From: Marisediminitalea oceani
GTDB lineage: Bacteria > Pseudomonadota > Gammaproteobacteria > Enterobacterales > Alteromonadaceae
Reading direction: 5' to 3'
DNA: 61,156 nt
NCBI RefSeq assembly: GCF_003731635.1
Contig: NZ_RCUA01000011.1
Location: 62,292 to 123,447 of the forward strand
The notes beneath the pieces are model-generated. The model had not been told where the DNA came from. It was given only the letters and a program-made list of their open reading frames with translations, and did not search any database. The translations under genes were made by a program, and so were the position numbers. Below are positions 9,189-18,079 of this stretch, piece by piece; position 1 is the first letter of the stretch, and each line of letters starts with the position of its first letter.

Positions 9189-10337
9189 CTAGCGGGTTGT
9201 AAGGGTACGCAGATAATCGGCAACGGTGGAAGTCTGACGAGCAATGATGGCATTTTCCATGGCGCCTTCTACTACACGTTCAATACTTTTTGAAATTTCC
9301 TCAGTTGCTTTACTTTGTTGAGTGGCGAAGGCTGAGACTTCGATGACCTGTGATTTTGAATTCTCAGATTCGTTTTCAATCTGTGCCAGCATATCGGCCG
9401 CGTTGTTTGCTTTGTCTGAGCATATTTACGAGTGGCTGGTGACACTTTGCATTTTTTCGGCCACCTCAATGCGCTGACTATCTAGCTCCGCCATTCGCTG
9501 ACTAATGCTGTCGGCCGTTTTACGGCTGTCTTCAGCGAGGTTGCGCACTTCATCGGCAACGACTGCGAAGCCGCGGCCCATATCGCCGGCCCTGGCGGCT
9601 TCAATGGAGGCGTTCAGTGCCAATAAATTAGTTTGTTCTGCAATACTCTGAATCGCGCTGGTCAGGCTCAGAACTGCTTCCACGGATTGACCTAACTCTA
9701 TTATCGCTTGCTGTGTTTGCGCGACCTCTTGTTGCACTAGGGCAAACTCACTAACCAGGTCGGCAATATTCTGTGAGCCCTGATGTGCAAAATCGCTGGC
9801 TCGTTCGGCCGCTTGGTTTACCAGGGTGAATTTTTCTACAATTTCTCCCAGCGATACCGTGAGCTCATTGACTGCAGCCGCGGTAGTTTCGGTAGCGGCC
9901 GATTGTTCGGTAGCATTTACCGATACCTTGTTAGCTGAATCTATCATTTGTAGTGAGGAATATTTCATTTCGGAGAAATATTCTTCCAGCTTGTCCCGCT
10001 CCCGTGAAATTTCTTTAGTTAAATCGAAGACCGATTTCATGTGATTGGTCAGGATGCGTGGTGCTCTGGTGATCAGCTCAAATTCATTATGGCTTCTACT
10101 GGCGTCGGCTAGCAGGGCATCAATGATAAACAGTTCATCAAGTAAACAGGTCAGCATCGAGGCAACCAGCCAGGTCATCAATAGCCCGCAAACCAGGGTT
10201 ACCGGTACACTAGCCGCGGGTGTCAGGGCAACATACCCGTACCCGGCGAGATTACATAACACTATTAAAAAAGCCGCCTGCTTTAAGCCAAATGCTTTGA
10301 TCAGCACTAAAGCCGGTGATTCAATCAGTGTTTTCAT
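9189..10337 (-). pseudogene. Methyl-accepting chemotaxis protein interrupted by an in-frame TAA
   Basis: The reading frame encodes a chemoreceptor of about 382 residues. It has two N-terminal membrane helices close together (about 15-70) with no periplasmic domain, then a coiled-coil signalling domain including the conserved hairpin tip ([18 protein letters not shown], about 240-258). Codon 304 (9426-9428) is TAA. The frame is kept after it and continues with normal receptor sequence (ICSDKANNAADMLAQIENES and on) to the stop at 9189, so the defect is one substitution, CAA to TAA being the simplest, and not a frameshift. The truncated product keeps the tip but loses the last 78 residues of the descending helix. 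It could be a true null or partly active allele, or a sequencing error. Confidence 0.85.
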
Positions 10338-10725
10338 GCCTAATCCTTCTGGTCATCAATCCATTCGCTTGGCGCGTAGTCGCTAGTAAAAATAGCTGAT
10401 TTGCTACTATTACAGTGTAGCTACTTTTCATTATTACAAAATAATAACTTGCAAACTAAAGACCAGCATTTTAAGCCAAAAGAAGTGATGAAAATGAAGG
10501 GGGTAAGTGAGTTGAGCTGGCAAAATGCACCGATAATGGTCAATCTTGCCCCAAAGTAGTGTTATTCGGAAGGAATGGATATTCTCTATTTCCACCTGAT
10601 TAAAGTAATTGCACGAGTTTTCTAACACATTTCTTATTTAAAAATTGGCCATTACTTGCGAGCTTGTGAAGCACCAGATTGTTGTTTATGCTCTGAAATA
10701 TATTAACCCTGCTGAATCTGCTCTC
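10338..10725. other. Intergenic region between divergent receptor and mscS genes
   Basis: About 390 bases separate the chemoreceptor gene from the chosen mscS start. A reading frame on the minus strand (10434-10628) is low-complexity and hydrophobic without a ribosome site, and I do not call it a gene. The region is AT-rich and must hold both divergent promoters, but I cannot place them convincingly. Confidence 0.5.
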
Positions 10726-11541
10726 ATGCAAGAAGAATTACAACAAGCCCAGGCCCTTTACGATACTCTCATTGAATATGCCGTTACCTACAGCTTTCAG
10801 ATAGCTGGTGCGCTGGTTATATTGCTGGTTGGTTGGTGGATAGCCGCCAAAATTGGCAATGTCGTTGAGAACATGATGGTGGGGCGTAATATTGATATTA
10901 CGCTGAGCCGCTTTACCGGTGGTGCGAGTAAGCTGATTGTTCTGGGCCTGGTGATTATAATCGCGCTGGGCAATATTGGTATAAGCGTAACACCGCTCAT
11001 TGCGGCCGTTGGTGCGGTAGGTTTAGGCGCTGGCCTGGCCATTCAGGGCATGCTGGCTAACTATGCAGCAGGCTTTACCATCATTATTACCCGGCCGTTT
11101 GTCGTTGGTGATACCATCCAGGTATGTGGTGTGGCCGGCGTGGTGGATAAGGTAATGCTGCCTTACACTATTCTGATCAACGAAGATAACGTTTCTATTC
11201 AAATCCCCAACAAACTAATAGTCGGCGAGATCCTGCATAACTCAGCAACCCAAATGCTTATAGAGCTGGAGATTGGCGTGGCGTATTCCAGTGATATCGA
11301 AACCGTTACCCGCGTAATTGCCGAAGCAGTTAATACTGTAGATGGTTTGTCGGAGGAGAAGGCTCCGGCCATCGGCGTAGACAGCTTTGGCGACAGTAGC
11401 ATTAATTTTGGGGTACGGGTGTGGGCCGATCCAAATCGTCATTTTGAAATTCGTTATGCCTTAAATGCAGCCATCTTTGCAGCGTTACAGCGAGCTGATG
11501 TCGATATTCCCTTCCCGCAGCGGGAAGTCAGAATGCTTTAA
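10726..11541 (+). CDS. mscS: Small-conductance mechanosensitive channel MscS
   Basis: From the ATG at 10726 the 271-residue protein aligns along E. coli MscS (286): a short N-terminal helix, TM1 (FQIAGALVILLVGWWIA), TM2, the Gly/Ala-rich pore helix TM3 (VGAVGLGAGLAIQGMLANYAAG) and the beta/mixed cytoplasmic vestibule ending in IPFPQREVRML. It opens under membrane tension on hypo-osmotic shock. An in-frame TTG at 10645 would add 27 residues that MscS proteins do not have and has no ribosome site, so I prefer the internal ATG, although its own ribosome site is poor. Cysteines in the beta domain (GDTIQVCGVAG) are unusual but not disabling. Confidence 0.88.
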   Translation: MQEELQQAQALYDTLIEYAVTYSFQIAGALVILLVGWWIAAKIGNVVENMMVGRNIDITLSRFTGGASKLIVLGLVIIIALGNIGISVTPLIAAVGAVGLGAGLAIQGMLANYAAGFTIIITRPFVVGDTIQVCGVAGVVDKVMLPYTILINEDNVSIQIPNKLIVGEILHNSATQMLIELEIGVAYSSDIETVTRVIAEAVNTVDGLSEEKAPAIGVDSFGDSSINFGVRVWADPNRHFEIRYALNAAIFAALQRADVDIPFPQREVRML

Positions 11542-11629
11542 GCTTGCTATCGCAATATCTGTCGGGCAGGGCGCTCTGAGCTTTGATAGGCTAGCTCTAC
11601 CAACAGTTAGTTAAGGCAGGTACGCAGCT

Positions 11630-12493
11630 GTGCAACACGTACTGGATTATCTCCAAACCCATCATGATCAGAGTATTTCGCTCAATCGACTGGCTAAAGT
11701 CGCCGGCTATAGTCCGTGCCATTTTCAACGCTTGTGCCAGCGAAAGCTTGGACTGGGTCCGGGGAAGTTAAACGAACTTATCCGCCTTCAGCGTGGCTAC
11801 TTTTTGCTGTCTTACCGAACCTGGTTATCGGTTACCGACATTGCTTTTGACTGTGGTTATGAATCCCCGGACAGTTTCAGCCGGGCGTTCAAACGGGTAA
11901 CCGGCTACACGCCAACTCAGTTTAAAGCGCAACAAGTCACTATAACGCCACCGTTACAGCCTTACTTACACCAATGGAATGAGGAACCTAGTACTATGCC
12001 AGTACCTTCACAAGACGATTTTAACGCCCAAGTCTCCATAATTTCTTTGCCTGCATTGGAGGTCTGCGTACTTCGGCATAACGGTCATCCGGCCGGGCTG
12101 AATGGCAGTATTCAACATTTTATCGGCTGGCGTCGGGAACATAAGCTCCCGCCCGACCAATACCGTACGTTTAACTTTTTGCATAACGATCCTACTACCG
12201 TTGCGCCAGAAGCGTTTTGTTTCGACCTGGCCTGCGAAAGGCCTGCAAAACAGGTAGCTCTGGAAGAAGACATGCGTTTCGATACTATCCCAACTGGGCG
12301 CTACGCCAGCCTGGAAATAACCGGAGGTGAGAAGGTACTGGAAGCAGCGGTTAACTTCATAGCCACCGACTTTCTCGCTCAGCATAATGAACAAGCCGGT
12401 GATTTTCCGGTGATCGTAGAACGACTCAGCTTTTACCCTGAGGTGCCTTATCATCAAGCTCAGTCCCATATCCTGCTGTTATTAAGCAAATAA
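11630..12493 (+). CDS. AraC family regulator with GyrI-like effector domain
   Basis: The 287-residue protein has an N-terminal AraC double helix-turn-helix (about 1-100; VTDIAFDCGYESPDSFSRAF is the typical second motif) and a C-terminal GyrI-like/bacterial effector-binding domain (about 125-287). This is the Rob/SoxS-related layout in which the C-terminal domain binds hydrophobic drugs or metabolites. The start is GTG at 11630 with AAGGCAGG ten bases upstream. The target genes are not visible; the nearest downstream genes (sseA, cobB) are only 115 bases away but are not obvious targets. Confidence 0.85.
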   Translation: MQHVLDYLQTHHDQSISLNRLAKVAGYSPCHFQRLCQRKLGLGPGKLNELIRLQRGYFLLSYRTWLSVTDIAFDCGYESPDSFSRAFKRVTGYTPTQFKAQQVTITPPLQPYLHQWNEEPSTMPVPSQDDFNAQVSIISLPALEVCVLRHNGHPAGLNGSIQHFIGWRREHKLPPDQYRTFNFLHNDPTTVAPEAFCFDLACERPAKQVALEEDMRFDTIPTGRYASLEITGGEKVLEAAVNFIATDFLAQHNEQAGDFPVIVERLSFYPEVPYHQAQSHILLLLSK

Positions 12494-12543
12494 TTTAAAA
12501 TATCAGCAGAATTTTGGCATAATCATCCCAAGCAATATCTCAT

Positions 12544-12573
12544 ATCACCCTTGTGCTGTTCACACGGGGTGAT
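12544..12573. repeat. Inverted repeat between the AraC gene and sseA
   Basis: ATCACCC (12544-12550) pairs with GGGTGAT (12567-12573), with GTG/CAC continuing inside the loop. It lies between the AraC stop and the sseA start. It may be a terminator without a T tract or an operator, for example for the adjacent AraC-type protein. The function is not known. Confidence 0.4.
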
Positions 12574-12608
12574 GCAGTCATTATTTGTTGCACCTTGGGG
12601 AGATAGCA

Positions 12609-13445
12609 TTGCCGCGACTTATTTCGGTAAACGATATTAGCGCAAGCAACTTAACTGACTACGTTGTGTTGTTTGCTTCCATGACCAACCCGGTGTCAGG
12701 CCAGGCTGATGATCCGGCCGATGGATTTATTCCTGGTGCCGTTAAGTTCGATTTGGACGGCGAGGGCAGCGATCATACCTCGTCACTCCCGCATACAATA
12801 CCAGAGCAGGCAGCGCTTAGCGCATTGTTTGGCAAACTCGGTATCACCACAGACAAACCGGTGCTGATTTACGATAACTCGGGCATGTTTTGCGCGCCCC
12901 GCGTGTGGTGGATGCTAACTGCGATGGGCCATAGTAATGCCGCAGTGTTAAATGGTGGTCTACCGGCCTGGAAAGCCGCGGGTCATGAAGTGGTCAGCAA
13001 ACCTGCCGACCCCTTTCCCCAAGTGTTTAGCGGTTGTACAGCAGATGAATGGTTCTGTAACACTGACAGAGTTCTTGCCGCTATCGAAGAGCCGTCAGTT
13101 ACTATCTGGGATGCCAGAAGTCGCCCGCGCTTTGAGGGTAGTGCTCCTGAACCCCGCGCCGGATTACGCAGTGGTCATATGCCCGGGGCAGTTAATGTCC
13201 CTTTCACTGAATTACTGGATAACGGTACAACCCTTAAATCCCCTGCGGCATTAAAAGCCTATTTTACCGAACACGGTATCGATTTAACCAAACCGATTAT
13301 TTGTTCCTGTGGTTCAGGCGTTACTGCCTGCGTAATTGGACTCGCAGCGCTGGAAGCCGGTGCAGAACAGGTAACTGTATATGACGGCTCCTGGTCTGAA
13401 TGGGGAGGTAATTCATCATTACCGGTTGAGGTTAACCATGACTAA
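12609..13445 (+). CDS. sseA: 3-mercaptopyruvate sulfurtransferase
   Basis: This two-domain rhodanese-fold protein transfers sulfur from 3-mercaptopyruvate to cyanide or thiol acceptors. The active-site cysteine C234 lies in the CGSGVT loop of the second domain; CG[ST]GVT marks mercaptopyruvate enzymes, while thiosulfate enzymes have CRKGVT. I start at TTG 12609, which has GGGGAGA at the right distance; the in-frame TTG at 12585 has no ribosome site. That gives 278 residues, close to E. coli SseA. It overlaps cobB by eight bases, so the two are translationally coupled. Confidence 0.88.
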   Translation: MPRLISVNDISASNLTDYVVLFASMTNPVSGQADDPADGFIPGAVKFDLDGEGSDHTSSLPHTIPEQAALSALFGKLGITTDKPVLIYDNSGMFCAPRVWWMLTAMGHSNAAVLNGGLPAWKAAGHEVVSKPADPFPQVFSGCTADEWFCNTDRVLAAIEEPSVTIWDARSRPRFEGSAPEPRAGLRSGHMPGAVNVPFTELLDNGTTLKSPAALKAYFTEHGIDLTKPIICSCGSGVTACVIGLAALEAGAEQVTVYDGSWSEWGGNSSLPVEVNHD

Positions 13446-14160
13446 TACGTATAAACCCCGGGTCGTCGTGTTAACCGGAGCTGGCGTATCGGCAGAGTCG
13501 GGCCTTAAAACCTTTCGTGATAACAACGGCTTGTGGGAAAACCATCGGGTAGAAGACGTTGCCACGCCGGAGGGCTTTGCGGCCAATCCCGCGCTGGTTT
13601 ATCGCTTTTACAATGAACGCCGGGCCCAATTACAGCAACCCGATGTGCAGCCCAATCCTGCACACAAAGCGTTGGCTGAATTAGAGCAGGCACTGGGCGA
13701 ACAGTTTTTGCTGGTCACCCAGAATGTCGACGATTTGCATGAGCGCGCAGGCAGTAAACGAGTACTGCACATGCACGGCAAATTACTCTCAGCGCGTTGC
13801 TGTAGCACCGGCAGGGCAATTCCCTGGCAAGATGACTTTGATGACACAACAGAGTGTCGTTGTTGTCTGCCTGGTGAGCAAATGCGCCCGGATATTGTGT
13901 GGTTCGGTGAAGTGCCCATGCACATGGATGACATCATTATGGCGCTGGCCCAGGCCGATGTGTTTATTGCTGTTGGCACTTCCGGTCAGGTGTATCCGGC
14001 GGCTAATTTTGTCGCGATGGCAGCCGATAGCGGTGCGCGAACCATCGAAATAAACCTGGAACCGAGTCAACAAAACAGTCTGTTTGAAGAAAAAATTGTC
14101 GGGCAGGCGGGGAAAACCCTGCCGGAATTTGTTGCCCGGTTTATCCAGGATTATTGCTAG
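13438..14160 (+). CDS. cobB: NAD-dependent protein deacylase (sirtuin, CobB)
   Basis: This is a sirtuin that removes acyl groups from lysines, using NAD. Counting from the ATG at 13438 (inside the sseA stop region) it has 240 residues: [15 protein letters not shown] for NAD binding, [12 protein letters not shown], the catalytic H113 in HMHG, and zinc cysteines in ARCCS and ECRCC. Y58 and R61 form the YxxR motif of class III (SIRT5-like) enzymes, which points to desuccinylase as well as deacetylase activity. The frame is open further upstream inside sseA, but the ATG at 13438 gives the normal N-terminus. Confidence 0.92.
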   Translation: MTNTYKPRVVVLTGAGVSAESGLKTFRDNNGLWENHRVEDVATPEGFAANPALVYRFYNERRAQLQQPDVQPNPAHKALAELEQALGEQFLLVTQNVDDLHERAGSKRVLHMHGKLLSARCCSTGRAIPWQDDFDDTTECRCCLPGEQMRPDIVWFGEVPMHMDDIIMALAQADVFIAVGTSGQVYPAANFVAMAADSGARTIEINLEPSQQNSLFEEKIVGQAGKTLPEFVARFIQDYC

Positions 14161-14174
14161 GCGAATCGTTACCT

Positions 14175-14801
14175 ATGGATTATCTGAGTGAGTTTATCAC
14201 CATTGCGTTGGTGCATTTGGTAGCGGTCGCAAGCCCCGGACCTGACTTTGCAATCGTTGTTCGTTACAGCATCAGCTACGGCCGGCGTATTGCGATGTAT
14301 ACCAGTGTGGGCGTTGGTTTCGGAATATTGCTGCACGTAGCGTATTCGTTAATTGGCCTGAGTGTTGTCATCAAAACCACCCCATGGCTATACTCCGCCA
14401 TCAGCTATTTGTCGGCGGCTTATTTACTTTACCTTGCCTGGGGAGCACTGCGCGCCGGCCCGTCAGATTCAGCTGCAACGGTTTCTACCTCGGGTCAAAC
14501 CGCGGCAATAAGTCCTAAAAAGGCACTGGTAAGCGGGTTTCTTACTAATGGCCTTAACCCAAAGGCGACCTTGTTCTTCTTATCATTATTTACCGCCATC
14601 ATTGATATTGAAACGCCCTTTGCCGTAAAGGCTATGTATGGTGTTTATCTGGCGGTCGCAACCGGGGTCTGGTTTTGCTTTTTATCCTATCTGTTAAGTA
14701 CCTCAAGAGTGGCTAAGCTGATTGGTGACAAGGGTTACTGGCTGGACCGTTTAATGGGCGTCGTGTTAGTAGCGCTGGCAATACGACTGGTAACACTCTG
14801 A
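14175..14801 (+). CDS. LysE/RhtB family amino-acid exporter
   Basis: The 208-residue integral membrane protein has about six helices and the family N-terminus (HLVAVASPGPDFAIV, with the conserved SPGP). LysE/RhtB proteins export amino acids such as threonine, homoserine or lysine. The substrate cannot be told from sequence. It begins 14 bases after cobB and is probably the third gene of the sseA-cobB transcript. I start at the ATG at 14175, not at the in-frame ATG at 14154, which overlaps the cobB end and adds seven polar residues. Confidence 0.88.
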   Translation: MDYLSEFITIALVHLVAVASPGPDFAIVVRYSISYGRRIAMYTSVGVGFGILLHVAYSLIGLSVVIKTTPWLYSAISYLSAAYLLYLAWGALRAGPSDSAATVSTSGQTAAISPKKALVSGFLTNGLNPKATLFFLSLFTAIIDIETPFAVKAMYGVYLAVATGVWFCFLSYLLSTSRVAKLIGDKGYWLDRLMGVVLVALAIRLVTL

Positions 14802-14877
14802 GTCGGTGGTTTGTAGTTTGGGCCAGCCTGATGGCAATGATATACTCCCCGCCGAGATTACCCGATGAGACGACATT

Positions 14878-15627
14878 TTGACCGACAATAATCAACCGCC
14901 TGCTAACAGCTCCGCTCTGGAACGTGCTCTGGCCGGTGAATATCAGTTTAATATCCGCCAACTGTTTGTCGAGGCGCAAAGCTTGTATAAGCAGCATCTG
15001 GGCTTATTGTTAAAAGCCACCGGTTTGCTGATGGCCATTGGCCTTGGTGCCATGGTGATAATGATTAATCTGTTGGCGCTGGACATGACATCGGTGGAAA
15101 GTATGCAGTCGGGGAACGCCGGTCTGCTCGACATAGCTATGCTGGTGCTGATGACGCCGATGATTGTTGGCTTTCGCATGCTTGGCATAAAACTGGTTAG
15201 TCACAAGGCAGCCAGTATTAATGAGCTGTTTCAGTATTTCTCTTACATTCTGGTGTTGGTTACTGCAAATTTGCTAATCAGCCTGGTCATGCAGGTTGGT
15301 CTTAATCTGCTTATCCTGCCGGGATTGTATGTCTACCTGGTCACCCAGTTTACAGTAGTGTTACTGGTTAAAAAGCGCCTTGGCCTGATGCAGTCAATTA
15401 TCCTTTCAGCACGTGTCACTAACCGCTATTTATTACCCTTCACACTGTTATTGCTCGCCTTTATCATGATGTTTGTATTGGTTCTGTTTACCATGGGGCT
15501 GGCTATTTTGTGGGTGGGGCCGGTTTATTCGCTGGTAATGGGCCGTCTATACGTGGACCTGTTTGGCCTTGATGACGCGCCTCAACAAATACATCCAACC
15601 AAAGAGGATTCGATACTCGATGCATAA
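14878..15627 (+). CDS. YciC-like multi-pass membrane protein, function unknown
   Basis: The 249-residue protein has a polar N-terminus of about 35 residues, then roughly six membrane helices. The arrangement, with a paired loop ILPGLYVYLVTQF followed by a KKRLGLMQSIILSARVT segment, resembles YciC (UPF0259) and similar uncharacterised membrane proteins. The start is TTG at 14878, with only a weak ribosome site. Its stop overlaps the next gene's ATG by eight bases, so it is coupled to the Bax-like hydrolase. No function can be assigned. Confidence 0.65.
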   Translation: MTDNNQPPANSSALERALAGEYQFNIRQLFVEAQSLYKQHLGLLLKATGLLMAIGLGAMVIMINLLALDMTSVESMQSGNAGLLDIAMLVLMTPMIVGFRMLGIKLVSHKAASINELFQYFSYILVLVTANLLISLVMQVGLNLLILPGLYVYLVTQFTVVLLVKKRLGLMQSIILSARVTNRYLLPFTLLLLAFIMMFVLVLFTMGLAILWVGPVYSLVMGRLYVDLFGLDDAPQQIHPTKEDSILDA

Positions 15628-16411
15628 ACGGGAAACCAGTAAGATCATCCTTATCGCAATTGCCATTATGGCACTGATGGTGGTGCTTGCGTGGATGACC
15701 GGTACCAGTGAACCCGATATTCTGGATGTACCGGAAACCGAGCAGGCCGAGCAACCTGTTCCTGATTTTAAAGCGATAGAAGACACCACAGAAAAGAAAA
15801 AAGCGTTCTTTGCCTACTTAAGACCTGAGGTGGAAAAGCAAAATGATTACTTACTGAGTTTGCGGCATTATCTGCAAACCTTACAGCGCCAGCTTGCGGC
15901 AGGTAACAGCCTGACAGAAGACGACGATGAGCGCCTGGAATGGCTGGCTGGTGAATATCGTGTAGATCAGGATCTACCGGCCGACGCGCAAATTCCTAAA
16001 CTGCTAAATAAAGTGGATATTTTACCCGTAGAGCTGGTTTTGATGCAGGCGGCGAATGAGTCTGCCTGGGGGACGTCGCGGTTTGCTCAACAGGGTTATA
16101 ATTTCTTTGGTCTTTGGTGTTACCAAAAAGGCTGCGGTTTTGTACCAGCTCGACGAAACAGCGGTGCCAGTCATGAAGTGGCAAAATTTGAAAATTTATC
16201 GCGCGCTACCTACACCTATATGCGAAATATTAACCGTCATGACGCTTATCGTGAGCTACGTCATATCAGAGCCTCTTTACGTCGGGCACAATTACCGGTA
16301 ACAGGTCTGGCACTGGCAGAAGGGTTAATGAACTATTCTGAGCGTGGTGCCGCCTATGTTAATGAACTTCAGAATATGATCCGATACAACAAAGGGTTTA
16401 TCACCGAATGA
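15620..16411 (+). CDS. Bax-like glucosaminidase domain protein
   Basis: Starting at ATG 15620, the 263-residue protein has an N-terminal membrane anchor (IILIAIAIMALMVVLAWM), a linker, and a mannosyl-glycoprotein endo-beta-N-acetylglucosaminidase-type domain (about 130-262) with the catalytic-region motif MQAANESAWGTSRFA. This is the E. coli Bax family, taken to cleave peptidoglycan in the periplasm. It sits in a tight overlapping set: eight bases with the YciC-like gene and four with the DUF2987 gene. The three may serve the cell envelope together, which is an inference from position only. Confidence 0.85.
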   Translation: MHKRETSKIILIAIAIMALMVVLAWMTGTSEPDILDVPETEQAEQPVPDFKAIEDTTEKKKAFFAYLRPEVEKQNDYLLSLRHYLQTLQRQLAAGNSLTEDDDERLEWLAGEYRVDQDLPADAQIPKLLNKVDILPVELVLMQAANESAWGTSRFAQQGYNFFGLWCYQKGCGFVPARRNSGASHEVAKFENLSRATYTYMRNINRHDAYRELRHIRASLRRAQLPVTGLALAEGLMNYSERGAAYVNELQNMIRYNKGFITE

Positions 16412-17043
16412 AACGTACCTTAGTAGCACTGAGCCTGCTTGCCTCTGCCTTTAGTGCCGGCGCCGAACAAATTGAAGTGGAATACAAGCGCTTTTACAGC
16501 CACATTAATAAAATAGGCGACGAAAGTACCTCTGCACTGCAGTTTGCCTTTGGCTTTTTAAGAGTAGGCACCAGTAATTTATGCCCCATTAATCAGGCCA
16601 CCATTGTTACTCAAAAACAGGATATTCCCTTAACGGTTACACCTGAAAACCGCTTTTTAGTTCCCAATGAACGGGCGCTTAAGTTAGCCGATGCATACAT
16701 TGTAATTGACCTTGGTGAAGCCGCTAATTTATGTGATATGTCAGTGCAGATAGAAACTACCGCTGATTACGTAAAAACTGAATATACCGCAGAAGACCTT
16801 GCTTTCATCAAACAACAATATGAAGCCTTCTTTAACGAGATGGGCGGATTCCTGTCGTTTATGATGCCTTCGGTAAAAGGCCTGACCTTCCGCTTTGGTG
16901 ACGACGAACTCGACGCACCGGTACCCGGTGCACCGGACATTACTAATGGGATGTTAATGCTGGATAATAACTGGTTAGAGCAGGGCAAGCCATTAAAACT
17001 GCCGGTTGAACCGTTGCGTATTACCGCGCTGGCTAAAAGCTAA
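16408..17043 (+). CDS. DUF2987 family exported protein
   Basis: The 211-residue protein has a signal peptide (MKRTLVALSLLASAFSAGA) and a body matching the DUF2987 family found in Alteromonadales, Vibrio and Shewanella (for example EYKRFYSHINKIGDES near the mature start). Its function is unknown. It overlaps the Bax-like gene by four bases (ATGA) and is the last gene before a strong terminator, so it is likely made together with the envelope hydrolase. Confidence 0.8.
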   Translation: MKRTLVALSLLASAFSAGAEQIEVEYKRFYSHINKIGDESTSALQFAFGFLRVGTSNLCPINQATIVTQKQDIPLTVTPENRFLVPNERALKLADAYIVIDLGEAANLCDMSVQIETTADYVKTEYTAEDLAFIKQQYEAFFNEMGGFLSFMMPSVKGLTFRFGDDELDAPVPGAPDITNGMLMLDNNWLEQGKPLKLPVEPLRITALAKS

Positions 17044-17063
17044 ACGCGCGGTATGTCACAACG

Positions 17064-17090
17064 AAAAGGGGCTTATTCAGCCCCTTTTTT
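17064..17090. terminator. Bidirectional Rho-independent terminator
   Basis: A nine-base stem, AAAAGGGGC (17064-17072) with GCCCCTTTT (17080-17088), has A and T tracts on both sides. It can end the plus-strand DUF2987 transcript and the minus-strand rssA transcript, which converge here. Confidence 0.9.
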
Positions 17091-17094
17091 GTGA

Positions 17095-18072
17095 TTAGCT
17101 GATTTCTTCATTTGCTTCGTCCGGCGCCTTAGGCGCTTCCAGTGCATCAGGATCCACTTGTGATGGCGGTAAGACTTCATCGAGCACCAGTTGATAACGA
17201 ATTTGTTCTGCCAGACGTTTTACTACCTGCTCACCGGTTTCACAGAGCTCTGCACAGCGGTGAAACTCCATCAGGCCAACATCGGTTAACGTTGGCTCGA
17301 TTAAGATATCCGGCGGCTCTCCGGCAAGGCGGGAGCGGGTAACCCTGGCCTGCAGAATTTCCAGAGAGCTGCTCATCACACTTAATATGCCCGGCGCCTG
17401 TTTGTTGTTGTCCTTGGGCTCGGGTGAGAACCACTGACGTACAACATCCTGACTTTTCTTGAAGAAATGCTCGTTTTTTTCCTGAGTTTCTTCATGCTTG
17501 GCGGTTTCCCGGGCTATCTGCAATGGTCTGAAGTCGGCATTCAGGTTAACCGCTATCACAAAATCAGCGCCTAACTGGCGGCACAGGTTTACCGGGACCG
17601 GGTTGACAACGGCGCCGTCTACCAGCCATCTGTCATGGTAGGCAATGGGCGAAAATAACGCCGGAATGGCACAGGATGCCTGGACTGAATTGCCCACTTC
17701 TCCCTTATTAAAAACCACTTCACGACCTGAATACAGGTCGGTGGCAACACAGGCGAAGGGTTTATCCATTGCTTCAAATGTAGCGGCGCAAAAGTCAGCT
17801 GACAGCTTGTCAAAGACCTTCTGACCGCTCGCCAGGCCGCCACGGCGAATACCGATCCCCATTAAACTCAGGGTTTGCCATTCGGTTAACGAGGACGCCC
17901 AGGCTTTTAATTCTTCGAGTCGACCGCTGGCGTAGGCTGCACCTACATAAGCGCCAATGGAACAGCCTGCAACCACGTCGATTTTAACGCCAAGTTTTTC
18001 CAGTGCCTGGATGACGCCAATGTGAGCCCATCCACGGGCTGCACCTGAGCCCAGGGCGATGCCTATTTTCAT
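17095..18072 (-). CDS. rssA: Patatin-like phospholipase RssA
   Basis: The 325-residue protein is a patatin-fold hydrolase with an oxyanion Gly-rich loop (GSGAARGWAHIG), the nucleophile S38 in GCSIG, and the catalytic aspartate in LVDGAVVNPVPV. The dyad is complete, so lipid acyl hydrolase activity is plausible, although the physiological substrate of RssA-type proteins is unknown. It follows ttcA with seven bases between, so the two are probably cotranscribed. The last 20 residues are acidic and Pro/Ala-rich. Confidence 0.88.
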   Translation of the reverse strand: MKIGIALGSGAARGWAHIGVIQALEKLGVKIDVVAGCSIGAYVGAAYASGRLEELKAWASSLTEWQTLSLMGIGIRRGGLASGQKVFDKLSADFCAATFEAMDKPFACVATDLYSGREVVFNKGEVGNSVQASCAIPALFSPIAYHDRWLVDGAVVNPVPVNLCRQLGADFVIAVNLNADFRPLQIARETAKHEETQEKNEHFFKKSQDVVRQWFSPEPKDNNKQAPGILSVMSSSLEILQARVTRSRLAGEPPDILIEPTLTDVGLMEFHRCAELCETGEQVVKRLAEQIRYQLVLDEVLPPSQVDPDALEAPKAPDEANEEIS

Positions 18073-18079
18073 AGCAACC

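Noticed and set aside
9189..9392. Separate small protein of 67 residues
   Set aside because: It is the same frame as the chemoreceptor after its in-frame TAA and reads as the missing C-terminal end, so it is part of the broken gene.
10434..10628. Minus-strand frame of 64 residues
   Set aside because: No ribosome site, AT-rich hydrophobic translation, no family signal.
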